Below are positions 11,211 to 24,977 of a stretch of 64,000 bases of DNA, one piece after another (position 1 is the stretch's first letter; the number at the start of each line of letters is the position of its first letter). Position numbers and translations under genes: made by a program. Origin of the DNA: Anaeramoeba flamelloides. Lineage: Eukaryota > Metamonada > Anaeramoebidae. The DNA lies in NCBI GenBank assembly GCA_027625915.1, contig JANTQA010000057.1, forward strand, positions 248,001-312,000, in the 5' to 3' direction. The notes under the pieces were generated by a model. That model saw only the letters and a list, made by a program, of their open reading frames with translations. It did no database searches and was not told where the DNA came from.

Positions 11211-13133
11211 CTTTTTAAAATAATTATTATATCTAATTTTTTAAATGAGAATATTTTTGATATTTTAAGAAAAAAATTATAATCTAGATTATCTCTAGTT
11301 GCAAATGAGACAAATTTTTAGTTTTTAAAATTATTTCAAAATAAAATTTTCGAAAATTAGGATAACAGGGGGAATTAACATCTTTTCAATAAATAATAAA
11401 ATGAAAAAGAGAGAATATTTTTTGTTTTAAATGACTTCTTTGAAATTACTTAAATACAAATCATTATTTCAAATTGGGGGATGAAAAAACAGAGGGGGTG
11501 AAAAGGAAATACGGTGGCCAAATTACCCGTATAATGGGATTAAGTACAGTGTTTCAGCATGAAACTCTTGTTTTTTTTTTTTTTTTTTCTTGTTTCAATA
11601 TAACATTTAATTCACTTTCATATATTATGCCTTAAACCAAATACTTTTGAAAAAAAAAAAATCATTGATAATTTAAAATTTCAAATTTAAAAATATAAAA
11701 GTTCATAGTTTTTAATTGGTTTATCAATTTTTTCAACTTTTTTATATTTTTTCAAATTATTTGAATTTTTTGTATATTTTTTTTTGAATAAAAGTATTAA
11801 AAATGTATATATTTCAAAAATTACTTTTTTAATAAAAGATCTTATAAAAATCAGTATTGTAACTACTGGTAATATTAAATGAAAAAGAAACACTAATTAT
11901 ATCCAACTTTTCATTAAAGGAAAAAAAATTATAACTAATAAAATAAATCACCAAATTCCCCAATTCTATAAAATGAATATTCAAATTTAAACTGACTTCT
12001 GTAAATTAAACCATTTAATGATAATTTTTAATCAATTTTTTTCAAAAGTTAATCAAAGCTATGATCCAATTAATTTTGCAACAAATAGTACTTTTTATTC
12101 ATTATCTGTTTTTTAATTTTGTAATTTAATTCATAAACTAACTCTAAAAAGAAACTTTCTACAGTAATTTGAAACATAATTTTTGAATAACTGACCTAAC
12201 TATTTTTAAAAAAAAAAATTGAAATTTATAGAATTCAAGAATCTCAAAAAACCAAAGCCATTTTTCAAGCAACCTGGCTGTATTATGTCAATACATTTCC
12301 ACCATTACTTTGGTCCACTCTAAACGAAAGAACAAGATACCCAAATTCCCTCATTCAAATTATTTGCTTTGAAATTTCAATTAACTTTAAATTGAAAGCA
12401 GGATTATATTTTTGAAATTTTCTGTTTTACATCAGAATTAGGATTACGTTTATTGTTGAAGACTGTTTTATTGAAAAATAAATTTAACATAATTACAATC
12501 AACTTTCGAAAAAATATTGAAAAAAAACTTGTAAAGCTAAAGTTGGATTTTGTTTAATTCTGTATCAAAATTTACATCATTGATTCACTTTTTTGAATTA
12601 CCAATTTAGCATTTTTTTTTAATTTTATTGTATTTTTTTCGGTTAGAGGAACCAAAATATTTTCTTTGTAATTATCCATTTTAATTTGACGAATATAACA
12701 ATATTTATATCACCATTGTTCCTAATACTCTTAATCATATTTATATTGTTATTCTTCTTATTTGATCTTTTTCTTCCAAATGAGCAAAAAAGACAAACAA
12801 CCTTTTCTATCAAAAGTAAAGTTAATTTTTTTTATGAACTTTGGAAAAATTCCAAGAAATTATTTAGAATTCAGATTTATTCTAAAAGTCATTAAAAGTG
12901 TCTGTAATCTGAACTTTATGCAACTATTTTCTACTTTTTTTTTCAGAAAAGACACCTTCTTCAACACATATTTCAAAGACTAATTCAGTAAAGAGTGTGT
13001 GTATCTAAAGATTGGGGATTGTCAAAGTCTAGCCTTTAAAAGGTTTAGCAAAATAGGACAATAATATTTTTGTTCACAAATTGTCAACTGAAAAATGGAA
13101 AAATTTTTTGCGAATTGTTTTAAATACAAAGTG

Positions 13134-13352
13134 TTATTTCCAACTAAATTGCTTATCAAAAGAAAAGAGATCATAATACAATTTACGAAGACATTGTATC
13201 CAAAACATTTGGGTTTGTAAATGAAGTGAAAAAAAAAGCAAATCTTTAGAAAATTTAACTCTCACATTTAAAAGTGAGAAAGTGAAGAATAGAAAAGTAT
13301 ACAAAGGTTCCTGAAACGGGTCTGAAGTCATTTGATTTAATTGTGTTTCCAA
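13134..13352 (-). CDS. Hypothetical small protein or exon, 72 codons
   Basis: This frame starts with ATG and reads METQLNQMTSDPFQEPL at its N-terminus, which is less Lys/Phe/Asn-biased than chance frames in this window. It matches no family I know. A neighbouring frame on the same strand (13495-13725) could be an upstream exon, but I found no compelling junction. It may be a real small gene, a decayed gene piece or chance. Confidence 0.2.
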   Translation of the reverse strand: METQLNQMTSDPFQEPLYTFLFFTFSLLNVRVKFSKDLLFFSLHLQTQMFWIQCLRKLYYDLFSFDKQFSWK

Positions 13353-13842
13353 TTAAATAAAATAGAGAAAGATTTTTTCAGAATTTGAATTATTTTTTTA
13401 GACAAAAATTTGACAATTCCAAACAAGTTACCTTTACACAAAGGGTATTAATTTCAACCAAGGAGATTTATTTTTTAAAAAATAAAACCAATTTTCAAAA
13501 TTTGAACAGAACAACAAAGAAGGATTTCATTTTCTTAAAGTGACTATACAATTTCCTATTTTTTCTTTTTCTAATGGGAGAACTGTTTTGAGACTTTAAT
13601 CCCGAATATTCATATTTCTTTTTGTCAAATAAGATTAATAGTATTTGAAAGATTAATAGTATTTGAAAGATTAGCTTACACTTTACCAAAGAACGAAACG
13701 AATGGTACAAACGACTTTTTGACAAATTGTCATTTACTCACTTTTTTAAAACATTTCTGAAAAGAATCATTTTTTAAATTATTATTCTTTCGAGTTTTTC
13801 GTTTTCTGTTCGATTTAAACAAAAACAAAAAGAATTCTAAAA

Positions 13843-15583
13843 ATGGAAATCACTGCACATTCCTTTATTCAAGAAACTTTTAATTCTTTCATTATTTCTG
13901 CAGACCTCTATGTCCGTAAATTTTCACATTCGAACAAAATTGAAAAACTAACTTTAAACAATGAAATTGAATTAGTTAGGATCATCAAAACTCTAGCCAC
14001 AATTTCCAAAACGTATATCGGAACAATTTGTTTTGGGCTGCTTGGGTGGAGAAAGACACAATTACAAAAGCTTGATAAAACTAAAACAAAAAAGATCAAA
14101 GTGGACAAGAAGACAAGAGAAAAGAATTTTCACGTAGAAGAATCAAAAGAAACAAAAGATCAGAATAAGCTAACACCAGAATTGTACGATATAATTTGAA
14201 ATTATTGCACCCATCTTTTTTCAAAAAAAAAAAAAAAAAAAAAAAAAAAATAAAATTTACCTTTTTTCCTCTCTTTTACAAAAAAAAATGAAAAAAAATT
14301 ATAGGTTAGGATCTGTTTATTTCTCTCATGAGAAATATCGAGAAAAATTACAAGAAATTGCAACAGAGTTTATCTTTCTTGAAGCAAGTAAAGAGCTTCT
14401 CTTAAAATTTGAAGGTCGTGACACAAATAACATTTTTTCGGAATACACAAGCCTGTCAATTGCAAAATTATTAAATTTAAAAAAAAGGATAGACAAGTGT
14501 AAAGAAGAAGAAAGGAAAGTTTTGCAGTTGGACTCAATTGTAGGGAATTATTGCGAATTATTTTCAATTTTGTCATTTTACTCTTTACACTCAATTGATT
14601 CAAAGATCAAAAAGCTGTTTACGAACGAAACAATTCAAAACCAAAGTCTCTGCATTTTGATAAAATCCATTTTCTTTGATTTAACAAAAAAGAATAATAT
14701 ACAAAAATCTTACAATTTTGTTTCAAGTATTGTTCAAATGCTTGAAAGTAGCAAGTCTTTGACGCTAGAAGATACGAATTTAATTTGGGAGTCTCTTTCC
14801 TTTGCTTTAAAAAACAGTAGAATGGATTTCAATTCTAATTTCCACTTGCAAAAGTCCAAGATCGTTCAAGGAAAAAAAAACAAAAAAAACGACAAAGAAG
14901 AAAAAGAAAAAGAAAAAGAAAAACAAAAACAAAAACAAAAAGAAAAACAAAAAGAAAAGGAAAAAGAAAAGATCTTAAACAAATGGTATCAAAGAATTGA
15001 AACAATATACAATTTAGCAGTTGGGATGAATAAAAAAAATAAAGAAAAAAACGTATCTATACAATTATTAACAGGCTGTTTAAATAATTGTTCGGACAAA
15101 TTTTTTAATGGCGAATTAGATAATTATATAAAAATTATGTTAAAGAATTATAAAATGAAAGGGAGCAAACAATTAACACTTGAAAATATCATTTTTTTTA
15201 TTAAATGTTATCTTCAAAGGAACCAAAACAATGAAAAAAAAATGAAAGAAATTGAATTGTTTATTTTAGATCTTATTGAAAAATTTTTTCCGATAAATAA
15301 AAGGGTTTTTTATTTAGAAAACAATAAGAAACATTTAATTAATTTTGGGTTAATTCTTTGCCAATGGAATTTAGAATTTGGTTTTAATAACTATGTATTA
15401 CAATTATTTTATTCTCAAAAACTATTTCCTGAAAGGATTTCTATTGGATTAAATATTATAAAAAAATTAACAAAAAATAATCAAAAGCAGTTATATAACA
15501 ACAACAACGACAACAACAATAATAATACCAACAACAACAATAATACCAAAAACAGCAACAGCAACAGCAACAGCAGCAGCAGC

Positions 15584-15626
<43 letters not shown>

Positions 15627-18600
15627 CCACCACCAATGAAAACAATAATAATAAAGAAAATATCACCACTACCAGTATGAACAATCAAATAGAACTTGAA
15701 AATTGGTTTCGAAAAAAAAATTTTTTAACAATTAATGGGGAATTAAAAGATAATAATTTTTCAATGATTGAGAATTTAACGATAAATATTTTGGAAAAAT
15801 GTGAACAGCAGGCAGGAAATTATTTAATTTCAAATTTAAAATCAAATGAAACTATACCTAAAGAAAAATTATCATGCATAAATGTCTTGATTGAATTAAA
15901 TCAAAACATTCCAAATTTCTTCCCAAATTATAAGCAAACCTTATTAAATACAATAAAGCACACCACCCATCTTGATCATAAATTGTCTATTTCATCATTT
16001 AACACTTTAAACCATTTAGTTTTAACAGAAGAATCTTTAAGAGCCTTTATTATTCTAGAATACTTCAAATTCATTCTAACTATACCATTACATTTTAGCT
16101 CATTAATTTATTATTCTTTAAAAAATTTCAACCAATTAATATTAACTTGGAAAAATGAAAATTTAAAAATAATTAACCGACAAGATGTTGATATTAATGA
16201 TATAAATTTAAATATTAAAAATATGAATAAATATTCTGATTTAGATATCAAATTTGATTTAAATAAATTAGAAGGTTGGATTGTGTATTATTTACTTTCG
16301 AATTCAACTAACATTAGATTGAAAAGCTTTACAATATTAGAAAATTTGAAAGAATTAAACGAAAGTAATATTCAACTGGAAAATAAATTTTATAAAGAAA
16401 CCAAAAAGAATAATAATCAGATCGATAATCAAGAAACGAATTCAATTAAAAAAAATAATTTCATGCTGTTTGATTTATTTTACCTCAACGAGGATGAGAT
16501 TTTTTCCAAACAAATTGATAACAATTCATTAATAATATTATTAATAGAAAATTTATTTGAAAAAAAAAAGGATTTGTTGTTAAAATATTTGATTGAAAAA
16601 CAACAAATCGATAATCATAATAAACACAATAATACTACCACTTCGAATAATAATGAAAACAAAAAGAATTATAATAATACTATTAATAATGTTCACCAAT
16701 TAGAAAAAATAAACACAAGCAATAATGGTGGTTCATATTTTAAAAAATATTTAGAATTAATAAAAAATAATAGCGAAGAAAAAAAAACCAAATGGATAAT
16801 AGTTCTCGGTATTATTATAAAAATGGCGACCAAATATTGCCCAGATACCATTAAATATACTTTTAATTTATTATTCGAAAAATTAAAAAACAACGATTCT
16901 ATCAACTCCAAAAGAGACAGGGAAAAAAGGGGGAAAGAGAAAGAGAAAGGGAAAGGTAAAGGGAAAGGGAAGGGGACGGTGAAAAAAAGAATGAAAGAAA
17001 GAATGAAAAAAAATGAAAAGAAGAAGAATCAACAAAATAAAAAAAATTTAAAACAAGAGATTATAAATTGGAAAAATATAAGTTCAATCTTATCGGCATG
17101 TTGTGACGATAAAATTATCAGCAAAAATTTAATAAAGGAATATTTGGAGCTGATCTTAAATTATTTAGATAATAACCAAGAAATTATAAAAAATTCTGTC
17201 ATAGTTTCGTTATCGAATTTACATTTTCAATCGTTCCCATTATTTGTAGAAATTAGTAATGAAATATATGTCAAAAAGATTATTAATACAAAAAATGAAT
17301 TAAAAAGTAAAAAAAAAAACAAAATGAATTTAAAAAAGCAACACCCAAATATGGTAATTTTATCATCAGTCACCACCATTTATAAACAATTTTTAATATA
17401 TTTAGATATCGGTATCTTGAAGGAAAACGAAAAAATAAGAAAATTAATTTATAGTCATCTGATTAATCTATTAAAATATTTCCAATATGGGGATTTAAAA
17501 AATGAATTCATATTTGTTAATTTAAGATATAATTTTTTTTATTTGTTAAAGCTATTCCTTAGTTTAACAGTCAAAATTGATCCATTGTCTTTAAAAGACA
17601 GAGAATTATTTTTCAATACATTGGTACCTTATTGCGGTCTGGGAAGAGTTGGCTTAGAAAAAAGGAGTAACGATTTCTTTAAATTGGAACAATTTCTCCA
17701 AACCAAAGTAAATAACTTTAGTAAAAAATTGGAAATCAAAAACATTATCAATGAGCAAACCAACAGTGTTGAATATTTGGCTATTCAATCTATTTATGAA
17801 TTATTAAAAGGCTTTATTTTTAATGACAATTTATTAAACAAGAAATCAAAATTATTCAATTGGATTTACGATCTAATCGAAAACCCTAATCCCTATTTAA
17901 AAAATTATGGTATTAAAAGTTTAAAAGTTTTATTTAAATTTAATTTTCAAAAATTGATTTATTTATATATTGATCAAAGCTATTCAATTAATTCATTTTG
18001 GTCATTGGGTTTTTCTTTGGCACTGAGTAATTTATTAAAAGATAATACCATTAAATTAAATAATTACCAATTATTGAATTTCATTTTATTTAATTTTAAT
18101 AGCACAATACCTGAATTGCAAAATCAAATTACACAATTATATCAATATAATATTCAAGATTTAATAACCAATAATCGAATCATTAATAAAAATAAAAAAC
18201 AAAGCAACAACAATAATGATGATGACGATGATGATGATGATGATGATAATGGTAACAAGAACAACATCAATGCGAATGACAACAACGCAAAAGAAGAAGA
18301 AGAAAAACAAGAAGAAGAAGAAGAAGAAGAAAAAGAAAAAGAAGAAGACGATGATGAAAAGGGTGAAGGGGATAACATTATTATTCCGGTAATTATTAAT
18401 AATCATTATTGTAGCATACCGGAAAAAATTAATGAAGAAAGAAATTTAATAAATCAATTTTTGGCAACAACATTACCAAATTTGAGTTTTAAAATTATTA
18501 AAGAAGCAATGAACCATTACTGGGAATTAGAAAAAGAATTATCACAAAATATCAACTCTGAAAACATTGATATTGTTTTGAAAAAAAAAGAGTCCATTTT

Positions 18601-21600
18601 AACATATTTAATTCCATGGATTAATAACATCAAATATGAAAAGGATGATAAAGAATCGACTTTTCAATTTCAAGAGATCTTCACCAACTTTATGAAAATT
18701 ACAATGAAAGACGTTTTTGTTAATTTAGAACTAGGTACCAAAATATGGCAAGCATTGGGATCAACAAAGAATAATATTTATGGTATCATCAAAATAATGT
18801 TTGCTAATGGTATTGGGGAATTAAATATTAATTATTTAAGAGCATCCAAGCAAGTTGCATTATATTTATCAAAAACATTAACAAGGTCATTTGTACAAAT
18901 CTTGTTAAGAAGTGAAAAATTACAAGATTTTAAAACCATCAATAATTTTATTCTAAATAAGAATGAGAAAAAAAAACAAATGAAAAAAAAGCATCACAAT
19001 TCTTCCAATAGTTGGAATGAGATGATTTCAAATAAAAATACCGAGAATAAAATCAAAAAGCAAAAGCAAAAGAAAAAAAATGAAATCAAAGATTGCGAGT
19101 TAATGATCACACGAAGTGATTTTGTGGTAATATTATTATCGAATTTAGTTCATGTAACCACTCAAGATTTTCATCAAAAGCTGCCAGTAATATTGCATAT
19201 ATGTCTTTTAGGTTTGGATCATAAATTAAAATTTGTTCGAGAAGAAAGTAAAATATTATTATCAAATTTATTAATTAATTTATTAAATAAAAATAGATAT
19301 AAAATTAATCAAAATATTGAAAATTTGATTGCCGAAATCTTGCAATTTGTCAATGATAAAAAAAAATTACAAAAGCTATGGGACTACGAATTTGTTACAA
19401 CATCGAATATCAATTTAAAATCCGAGACAAAAATTATGAAATTTTTAGAAAAAATAATCTATTTATTTTCAATTATTGAACCTAATTTAAGAAAAAATTG
19501 GATTGAAGAGTCTTTTAATTGGTGTCTATGGAACGAGAATAATCCTTATAAAGTTAAAAAGCACATTCAAGTCGTTTCCAGATCTCATCAAATTTTTAGA
19601 GTTTTGATAAATAAAAATGAAATTTATCAAATTAAAGAGATATTATTTAATTTATCAAATTACTTTTTGCTTTATCAAAAAAAATTTATTCTTAATAATC
19701 AAAATGATAATGATAATAATAAAGATAACAACGCAGGCAACAAGGATAACAATGCAGGCGACAAGGATAATAAAAAAGATCCAAAGGATAATAAAGATAA
19801 TAATGATAATGATCAATTTAATAAAGGTAATGACAATGAAAATAATGACGAAAAAAACAATCAATTAAAAAATTATTACTCGATATTAATTATTGAAAAT
19901 TTAAAAACTTTAAAATTTTTACTAATTCATTTTAATGATTTAAATTTATACCCAGAAATTTATTGGACAATATTTTATTTTTTACAATGTAAAAACATTG
20001 AAATTTATCACTTAATTTTAATTGTCTTTAAAGATTTTATTAAAAAATATTTTTTACAATATGATAATGATTTGTTAAATAATTTGCAATTAATCAACAA
20101 TTCAAAACCCAAAATATTTTCCAAAAAATTTCCAAATTTAAATTTAATTTATCCTTCAATAATTAAAGGTTTGAAATATGAAAAAACCTTTTATCTAACC
20201 ATAAACATTTTAAATAAATTAATCTTGATCAATGAACCAAATCTCATCGAGAATCCAAAAAAACAATTTTTATTCAATTTATTTATTTTTTTGCCGTTTT
20301 TAATAAAAAAATTTGATTTGGATTATTTTTCAAATAATGAAGTTAGTAATGGTATTGGTGATAATACCGAATGGAAATTAAAATTAGATTTGATTAAAAA
20401 AAATAAGCAATATAATAATAATGGCAGTGATGGTGATAATGATGGAGACGGTGACGGTGACGGCGACGGTGACTATAGTGATGGTGATAATGGGAAGCAG
20501 AACAAGAAAATTAAATTTACTGTTGAGGAATTAAACCAAATTACGAATGATTTAATAATTTGTGCAAATTATAATAATTATAATAAGATATCATTAATAT
20601 TAAAAAAATTTAATAATAATGAATATGATGACGAAGATGAATTTTATTTAAACATTAAAAAGCAATTATTACCAGATTTAAATAATGAGTCAATAATTGA
20701 AATATTTTTATTTTTAATTGAAATGATTAGTATAACGAACTCTGATCATCAAAATTGGCAAAATTCTTATTATAATTTATTTGAAACCTTTTTTGATAAT
20801 TTTGATTTTTCCTTATTATCAAAAAAAAATAATCAAAATCATAACAATAAAAATAAAAATCATAAAATTCATCAAAATAATAATGAAATATTCTATTTAA
20901 TAATCAACCAGTTTGAAAAACAAAACAATCAAAATTTTATCAAAATATTAAATAATTTTATTGAGAATTCCCAATTTGATTCTAAAAATGTATTGAAAAT
21001 TAATAAGTCAACCCAAAATTATAAAAAATTATTAAACCAAAAATTAAAAAAGAAAAAAAATGATACAACCATTTTTTCAATTTATTCAGGAATTAAAAAT
21101 TATCCAATGTTAATTAATTTAAATGAATTAATTAATATTCGTAAGCAAATAAAGGAAAAAAGAGTAAATTACGAAAAAATTCAAATAATTAAATTAAATA
21201 AAATATATATTCAAAACAAAAACCAGCAAATGGATCACGTGAGAAAAAAATCACTAACTTTAAATCCAAATTCCTTAGAATTACTTAATTTAAAACGACA
21301 CAATAACATTAATTTTGATCGAGATTATGATGAAGAAAATTATTATTCAGATGATGATTACGATAATAGTTTTAGTGAAAACTCAATTTTTGATACTCAA
21401 GATGATGATATTTTTAATATTTTTGGCCAGGACGCCGATTTTGAAAAATTCAAAAATGCGTGTGGTGGGGATACCTTAAAAATTAAAGATAAAAATGGAC
21501 AGGCCATAGAGACACCTCGTAGAAAAAACATTGCAACTATTTTAGATATTCTGAGATCAGATAATTCTGACGAAAGTGAACAACATTCGTCACTATATAA

Positions 21601-22942
21601 AACAAATTCGCCCTATGATTATTCCTTTACGAACACAAACACTACCAATAATTATAATGAAATAACTATCACATCTAGCACCCTTTCCGATTTTTCAATT
21701 GAAGATACTGTTGAATCTAACAGTTCAAGTGAAAATAATAATTCGAATTCTGCCAAGCATAATGGTAATAATGTTGGCAGTGATACCAGTAGTGGCAATA
21801 ACAAGAGCGACAGGGCAAAGACCAAGGGCAGCGGCAGGGGCAAAAAAAAGAATAAGGGCAGAGAACAGCAAAGGGATGGAGAGAAGGGCGGTGATGATAT
21901 CAAGAAAAAGAAAAAGAAAAACAATTTAAATAGAATTGATGCTTATAATTTAAAAAAAGCACATTTTTTAAAAAGAAAAGCAAATTTAAAGTATAAAAGG
22001 CGCACATTAACCTTTTCACAAGTCGGTAATCAATTTCCAAATTTGATAATTAGAAAGTCTGGAGAAAAAGTTAGAGTAGCAAGCCCAACGCTAAACAGAT
22101 ACGACAAATCTAGAACAAGAATGGATTTACTTGGATCCGTTAAAGATCCTACTAGCCAAAAATTTTTGGCGAAGGTGGGATTACTATTAACGCAAGAAAA
22201 CGAAGAACAAGAGAATAGTAATATAGAGGCTGAAAATAAAAAGTTTACTTATGATAAATTATTTCAAGATTCGGAATTTATTAATAGCAGCACGAAGGTG
22301 ATCGACAATTTTCATAAGTGGAATAATACAATCAAAATAACTAAATTTATAGAGGAAGCAGAAATGTTTTCAGTTTTTAACATTGCAATCAAACTCTGGA
22401 ATTCAATGAAAGATGAATTCCTTTATTTAATCACAAAGATAAATGATTTGACTTTACAAGATAAAATTTATAACATAATTTCTACAAAGATTTTAAACTC
22501 CCTTTCATTTACTAAGCACAGCCACAAATTAATTTATAAAAGGATTAATGATAAGCATTACAAAAAAATAAAATCTAAGCTAGTCAAAGTCAAAAATGGA
22601 GAACCAAAAACTTTTAAAACTTTTAAGAATCAAAGAAAAAAATATATTTCCAAAATTGAAAAAAAGAGATTGTCATATTTAAAAAGTTTAATTAATGTAA
22701 AACGATTTTTAAAAAATTGTAAATTTGAAATTTCTTCATTCAATCAACAAATCCATTTTATTGAACTTGTAATTGATTTACAATATAATATATTATTATT
22801 TTATAGATGCTTTTTAAATTTTCATAAAATTTGTAATGATTTATTATTATTAAAAAATATACATTTATTAGATTGGGAAAAGGAAACAATACAAATCATT
22901 GAAAATAATCAAAATATTGAAATTCCTGAAAAAGAAAAATAA
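13843..22942 (+). CDS. Furry/Tao3/Mor2 (cell morphogenesis) family protein, 2,992 residues
   Basis: Two exons, 13843-14183 and 14305-22942. The 121-bp intron (GTACGA to TTATAG) holds a 28-base A run and joins TPEL to LGSVYF. Exon 1 carries the Furry N-terminal helix pattern ending WRKTQL. Exon 2 continues the HEAT/armadillo-like scaffold: LIPWINNI (~1545), ASKQVALYLSKT (~1627), the strongly Furry-like LPVILHICLLGLDH (~1740) and SRSHQIFRVL (~1872), followed by the middle and C-terminal helical blocks. Furry proteins scaffold NDR/LATS kinases with Mob and shape polarity and morphogenesis; that role here is by homology. The length is within the family's usual range. Low-complexity inserts interrupt it: K/E (~305-335), poly-N (~510-565), GKGKG (~985), D then E runs (~1415-1465), DNN (~1915-1965) and DGDG (~2155). 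They look like expansions between conserved helices. Confidence 0.88.
15499..15660 (+). repeat. Poly-Asn coding microsatellite in the Furry-like gene
   Basis: AAC/AAT triplets, with short AGC and ACC interruptions, encode an N-rich stretch with small S and T runs. The other strand is open in two frames here only because the repeat has no stops, so those frames are not genes. Confidence 0.9.
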
Positions 22943-24065
22943 TTTTTTCAATTTTTTTCCTTTTTTTATATTTCATTTTTCTTTTTTCATTTTTCTTTTT
23001 TCTTTTTTCTTTTACTTTTTTTATTCTTTTTTTCATTTAATAAAATTTTTGGAAATAATAATTTTTTTTTTTTTTAACAAATTTTGAAAAGTAAAAGGTT
23101 TTTGAAAAGATTGTCATTTTTTTTTATTGAATGGAAGAAGGGTAATATCATAAGACAAACTCTTTTTCAGTCAAGGGGGGGCAGTTTTATTGAAGAAATT
23201 GAATTATTTCTATGAGTTTAATTCATTATTCTTCTAAAATTAAATTTTAAATTTTTAGATCAAAATTATTTTTTCTCATTTTAAACAAATTATTTTTAGT
23301 ATTTTGCTTTTTGCTTTTTTTTTTTTTTTTGTTTTTTTTATTTTGTTTTATGCTTTTTTTTTTTTTTTTGATTTTAAAAAGTCAATTTGAAAACAAAAAA
23401 TTATTTTAAACTCCATTTCAACATTAGGATAAGTGAGGCTTGATATTTTCTTTTAAAATTCAGACCACTTACTATTACAAAATCTAATTGTAAACAATTT
23501 TGATTTTCTAAAGGAATTGAGAAATTTTACACGAGTCTTTCTAATGAAAGTAGCTCATAATTTTTCAAAACATTTTTTTTTTTTTTAAATTTATGATTTG
23601 TTGGGGTATTTCGTTTATCATTATTGATTTTAATTGGCAGTTTATTATTTCTCTTATTTCGAAACAATCGTAGTTTGGCTGATTCAAAAAAAAAAAAAAA
23701 GTTAATTTTTCATTTTTAGCTAGACACCTTTTAGTGAAATAGAGTTCAGAACATGTCTTTGTCAGTAACATCTAACTTTATTTTGTTATTTTTATCCTTA
23801 TTGGAAATTTTATAGGAATTATAAATCCAAGGATTTAGTTTTGGAAAATAATTGGAAGGTATAAATACAGAAGACTAAAAGAAAATCAATAAATTATTTT
23901 TAGAGCGAATAAATCGTTAAATTTTAGGTTTAAGAGAGATCAGTCATTGATTCTAAATTTATTAAGAATGTTTGAAATATTTCCTTTACAATTAATTTTA
24001 GTAGAATAAACATTGAAAGGGATACATGGTTTTTGTTAATTTCAACGCTATATTTAAATTCAAAT

Positions 24066-24910
24066 GTAAACACTATTTCAAAAATTGTTTCTTACCCGAA
24101 ATAATAAATTGGAATATATAACCCATTTTCAATATTATGTACAAACTTTTTAATTATTATTTATTTCTTTTTTCATTTGTCTTTCAAAAAATACAATGAT
24201 TACACAATATTTTGCTTTATTAATCCATATTGGTTATTATCTTGTAGCATGTTAGTCAAAAACCTGATTTTTTCAAAAAAAAAAAACAATTAAACTAATT
24301 TTTTTCTGATGAAAAATCTGCCCCTATTTTTGAAATTAAGCTTATATATATATCTATCTATATATATATATATATATATATATCCTTTAGTATCCAAGTA
24401 TAACAAACAATTACCTCCAATTTTTAATTCAATATTAAATAATTCTAGAAATATAAAAACCTGATATTTTATAAATTAAAAAAAAATAAAACCAAAAACT
24501 AAAAAAAAGTAAGTCATAATTTTTGAAATGTGTATTTTAGATTTTTTTATTACTGAACTTTTACTGAAAAAAGTTTAAAAAGAAGATCATCTTTTATGAA
24601 TAATACTATTCATTTTAAAAGACATGACACAGTCTCAATTTTCTTAGTTATTATTTGTCTTTCTGAAGATCTTGTTTTTTTTCTTCTTGATCTTTTGCAA
24701 AAAAAATGAAAATTTTTCAAATAAAACGAAAAAAAAAAAAAACAGAAAAAAATACATAAAATTTGAAAAAGCAAAACTAAAATTTCAAAAAATAGTTATA
24801 AAGGTTTTGATCCCAGAAATTTAAAAATATTTTTTTGAAAAGAATACAGAATTAAACCATCAAAACAACTCCCATTAACATTAGAAAGAGAGTCAAAATT
24901 TTCGAAAAAT
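24066..24910. repeat. Repeat family S, copy S1, with internal insertion
   Basis: The left terminus CACTATTTCAAAAATTGT and the right terminus AGTCAAAATTTTCGAAAAAT are diverged inverted repeats. The internal motif GTAAGTCATAATTTTTGAAAT at ~24505 is the third copy of the same sequence. Compared with S2, about 260 extra bases sit at 24117-24383, ending in a (TA)n run. That extra piece resembles 33295-33450. Confidence 0.75.
24342..24383. repeat. (TA)n microsatellite with TATC interruptions
   Basis: Direct reading shows alternating TA with two TCTA units. It sits at the edge of the segment inserted into S1. Confidence 0.9.
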
Positions 24911-24977
24911 AGTTGATTATTTAAAATAACCTTGAGTATATGTATTTACCACTTTCATTTCTTTGAAAAAAAACTCT

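Larger units (their letters stand above)
10052..13842. other. Intergenic region with a repeat fragment and coding-like scraps
   Basis: Just 3' of the phosphatase stop there is an AATAAA-like motif near 10075. A fragment of repeat family S lies at about 11040-11210. Three coding-like pieces with unusually balanced composition occur: + strand 12232-12415 behind a TTATAG, and minus-strand frames 13134-13352 and 13495-13725. A 20-bp tandem duplication lies at about 13628-13667. No gene could be assembled with confidence. Confidence 0.5.

Noticed and set aside
15481-15688. Minus-strand poly-Leu and poly-Val frames
   Set aside because: They are reverse readings of the AAC/AAT repeat in the Furry-like gene.
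18154-18406. Minus-strand Ser- and Phe-rich frames
   Set aside because: They are reverse readings of the GAT/GAA repeat encoding D and E runs in the Furry-like gene.
23565-23771. 68-codon minus-strand frame near the 3' end of the Furry-like gene
   Set aside because: Interrupted by homopolymer runs and without any recognisable motif.
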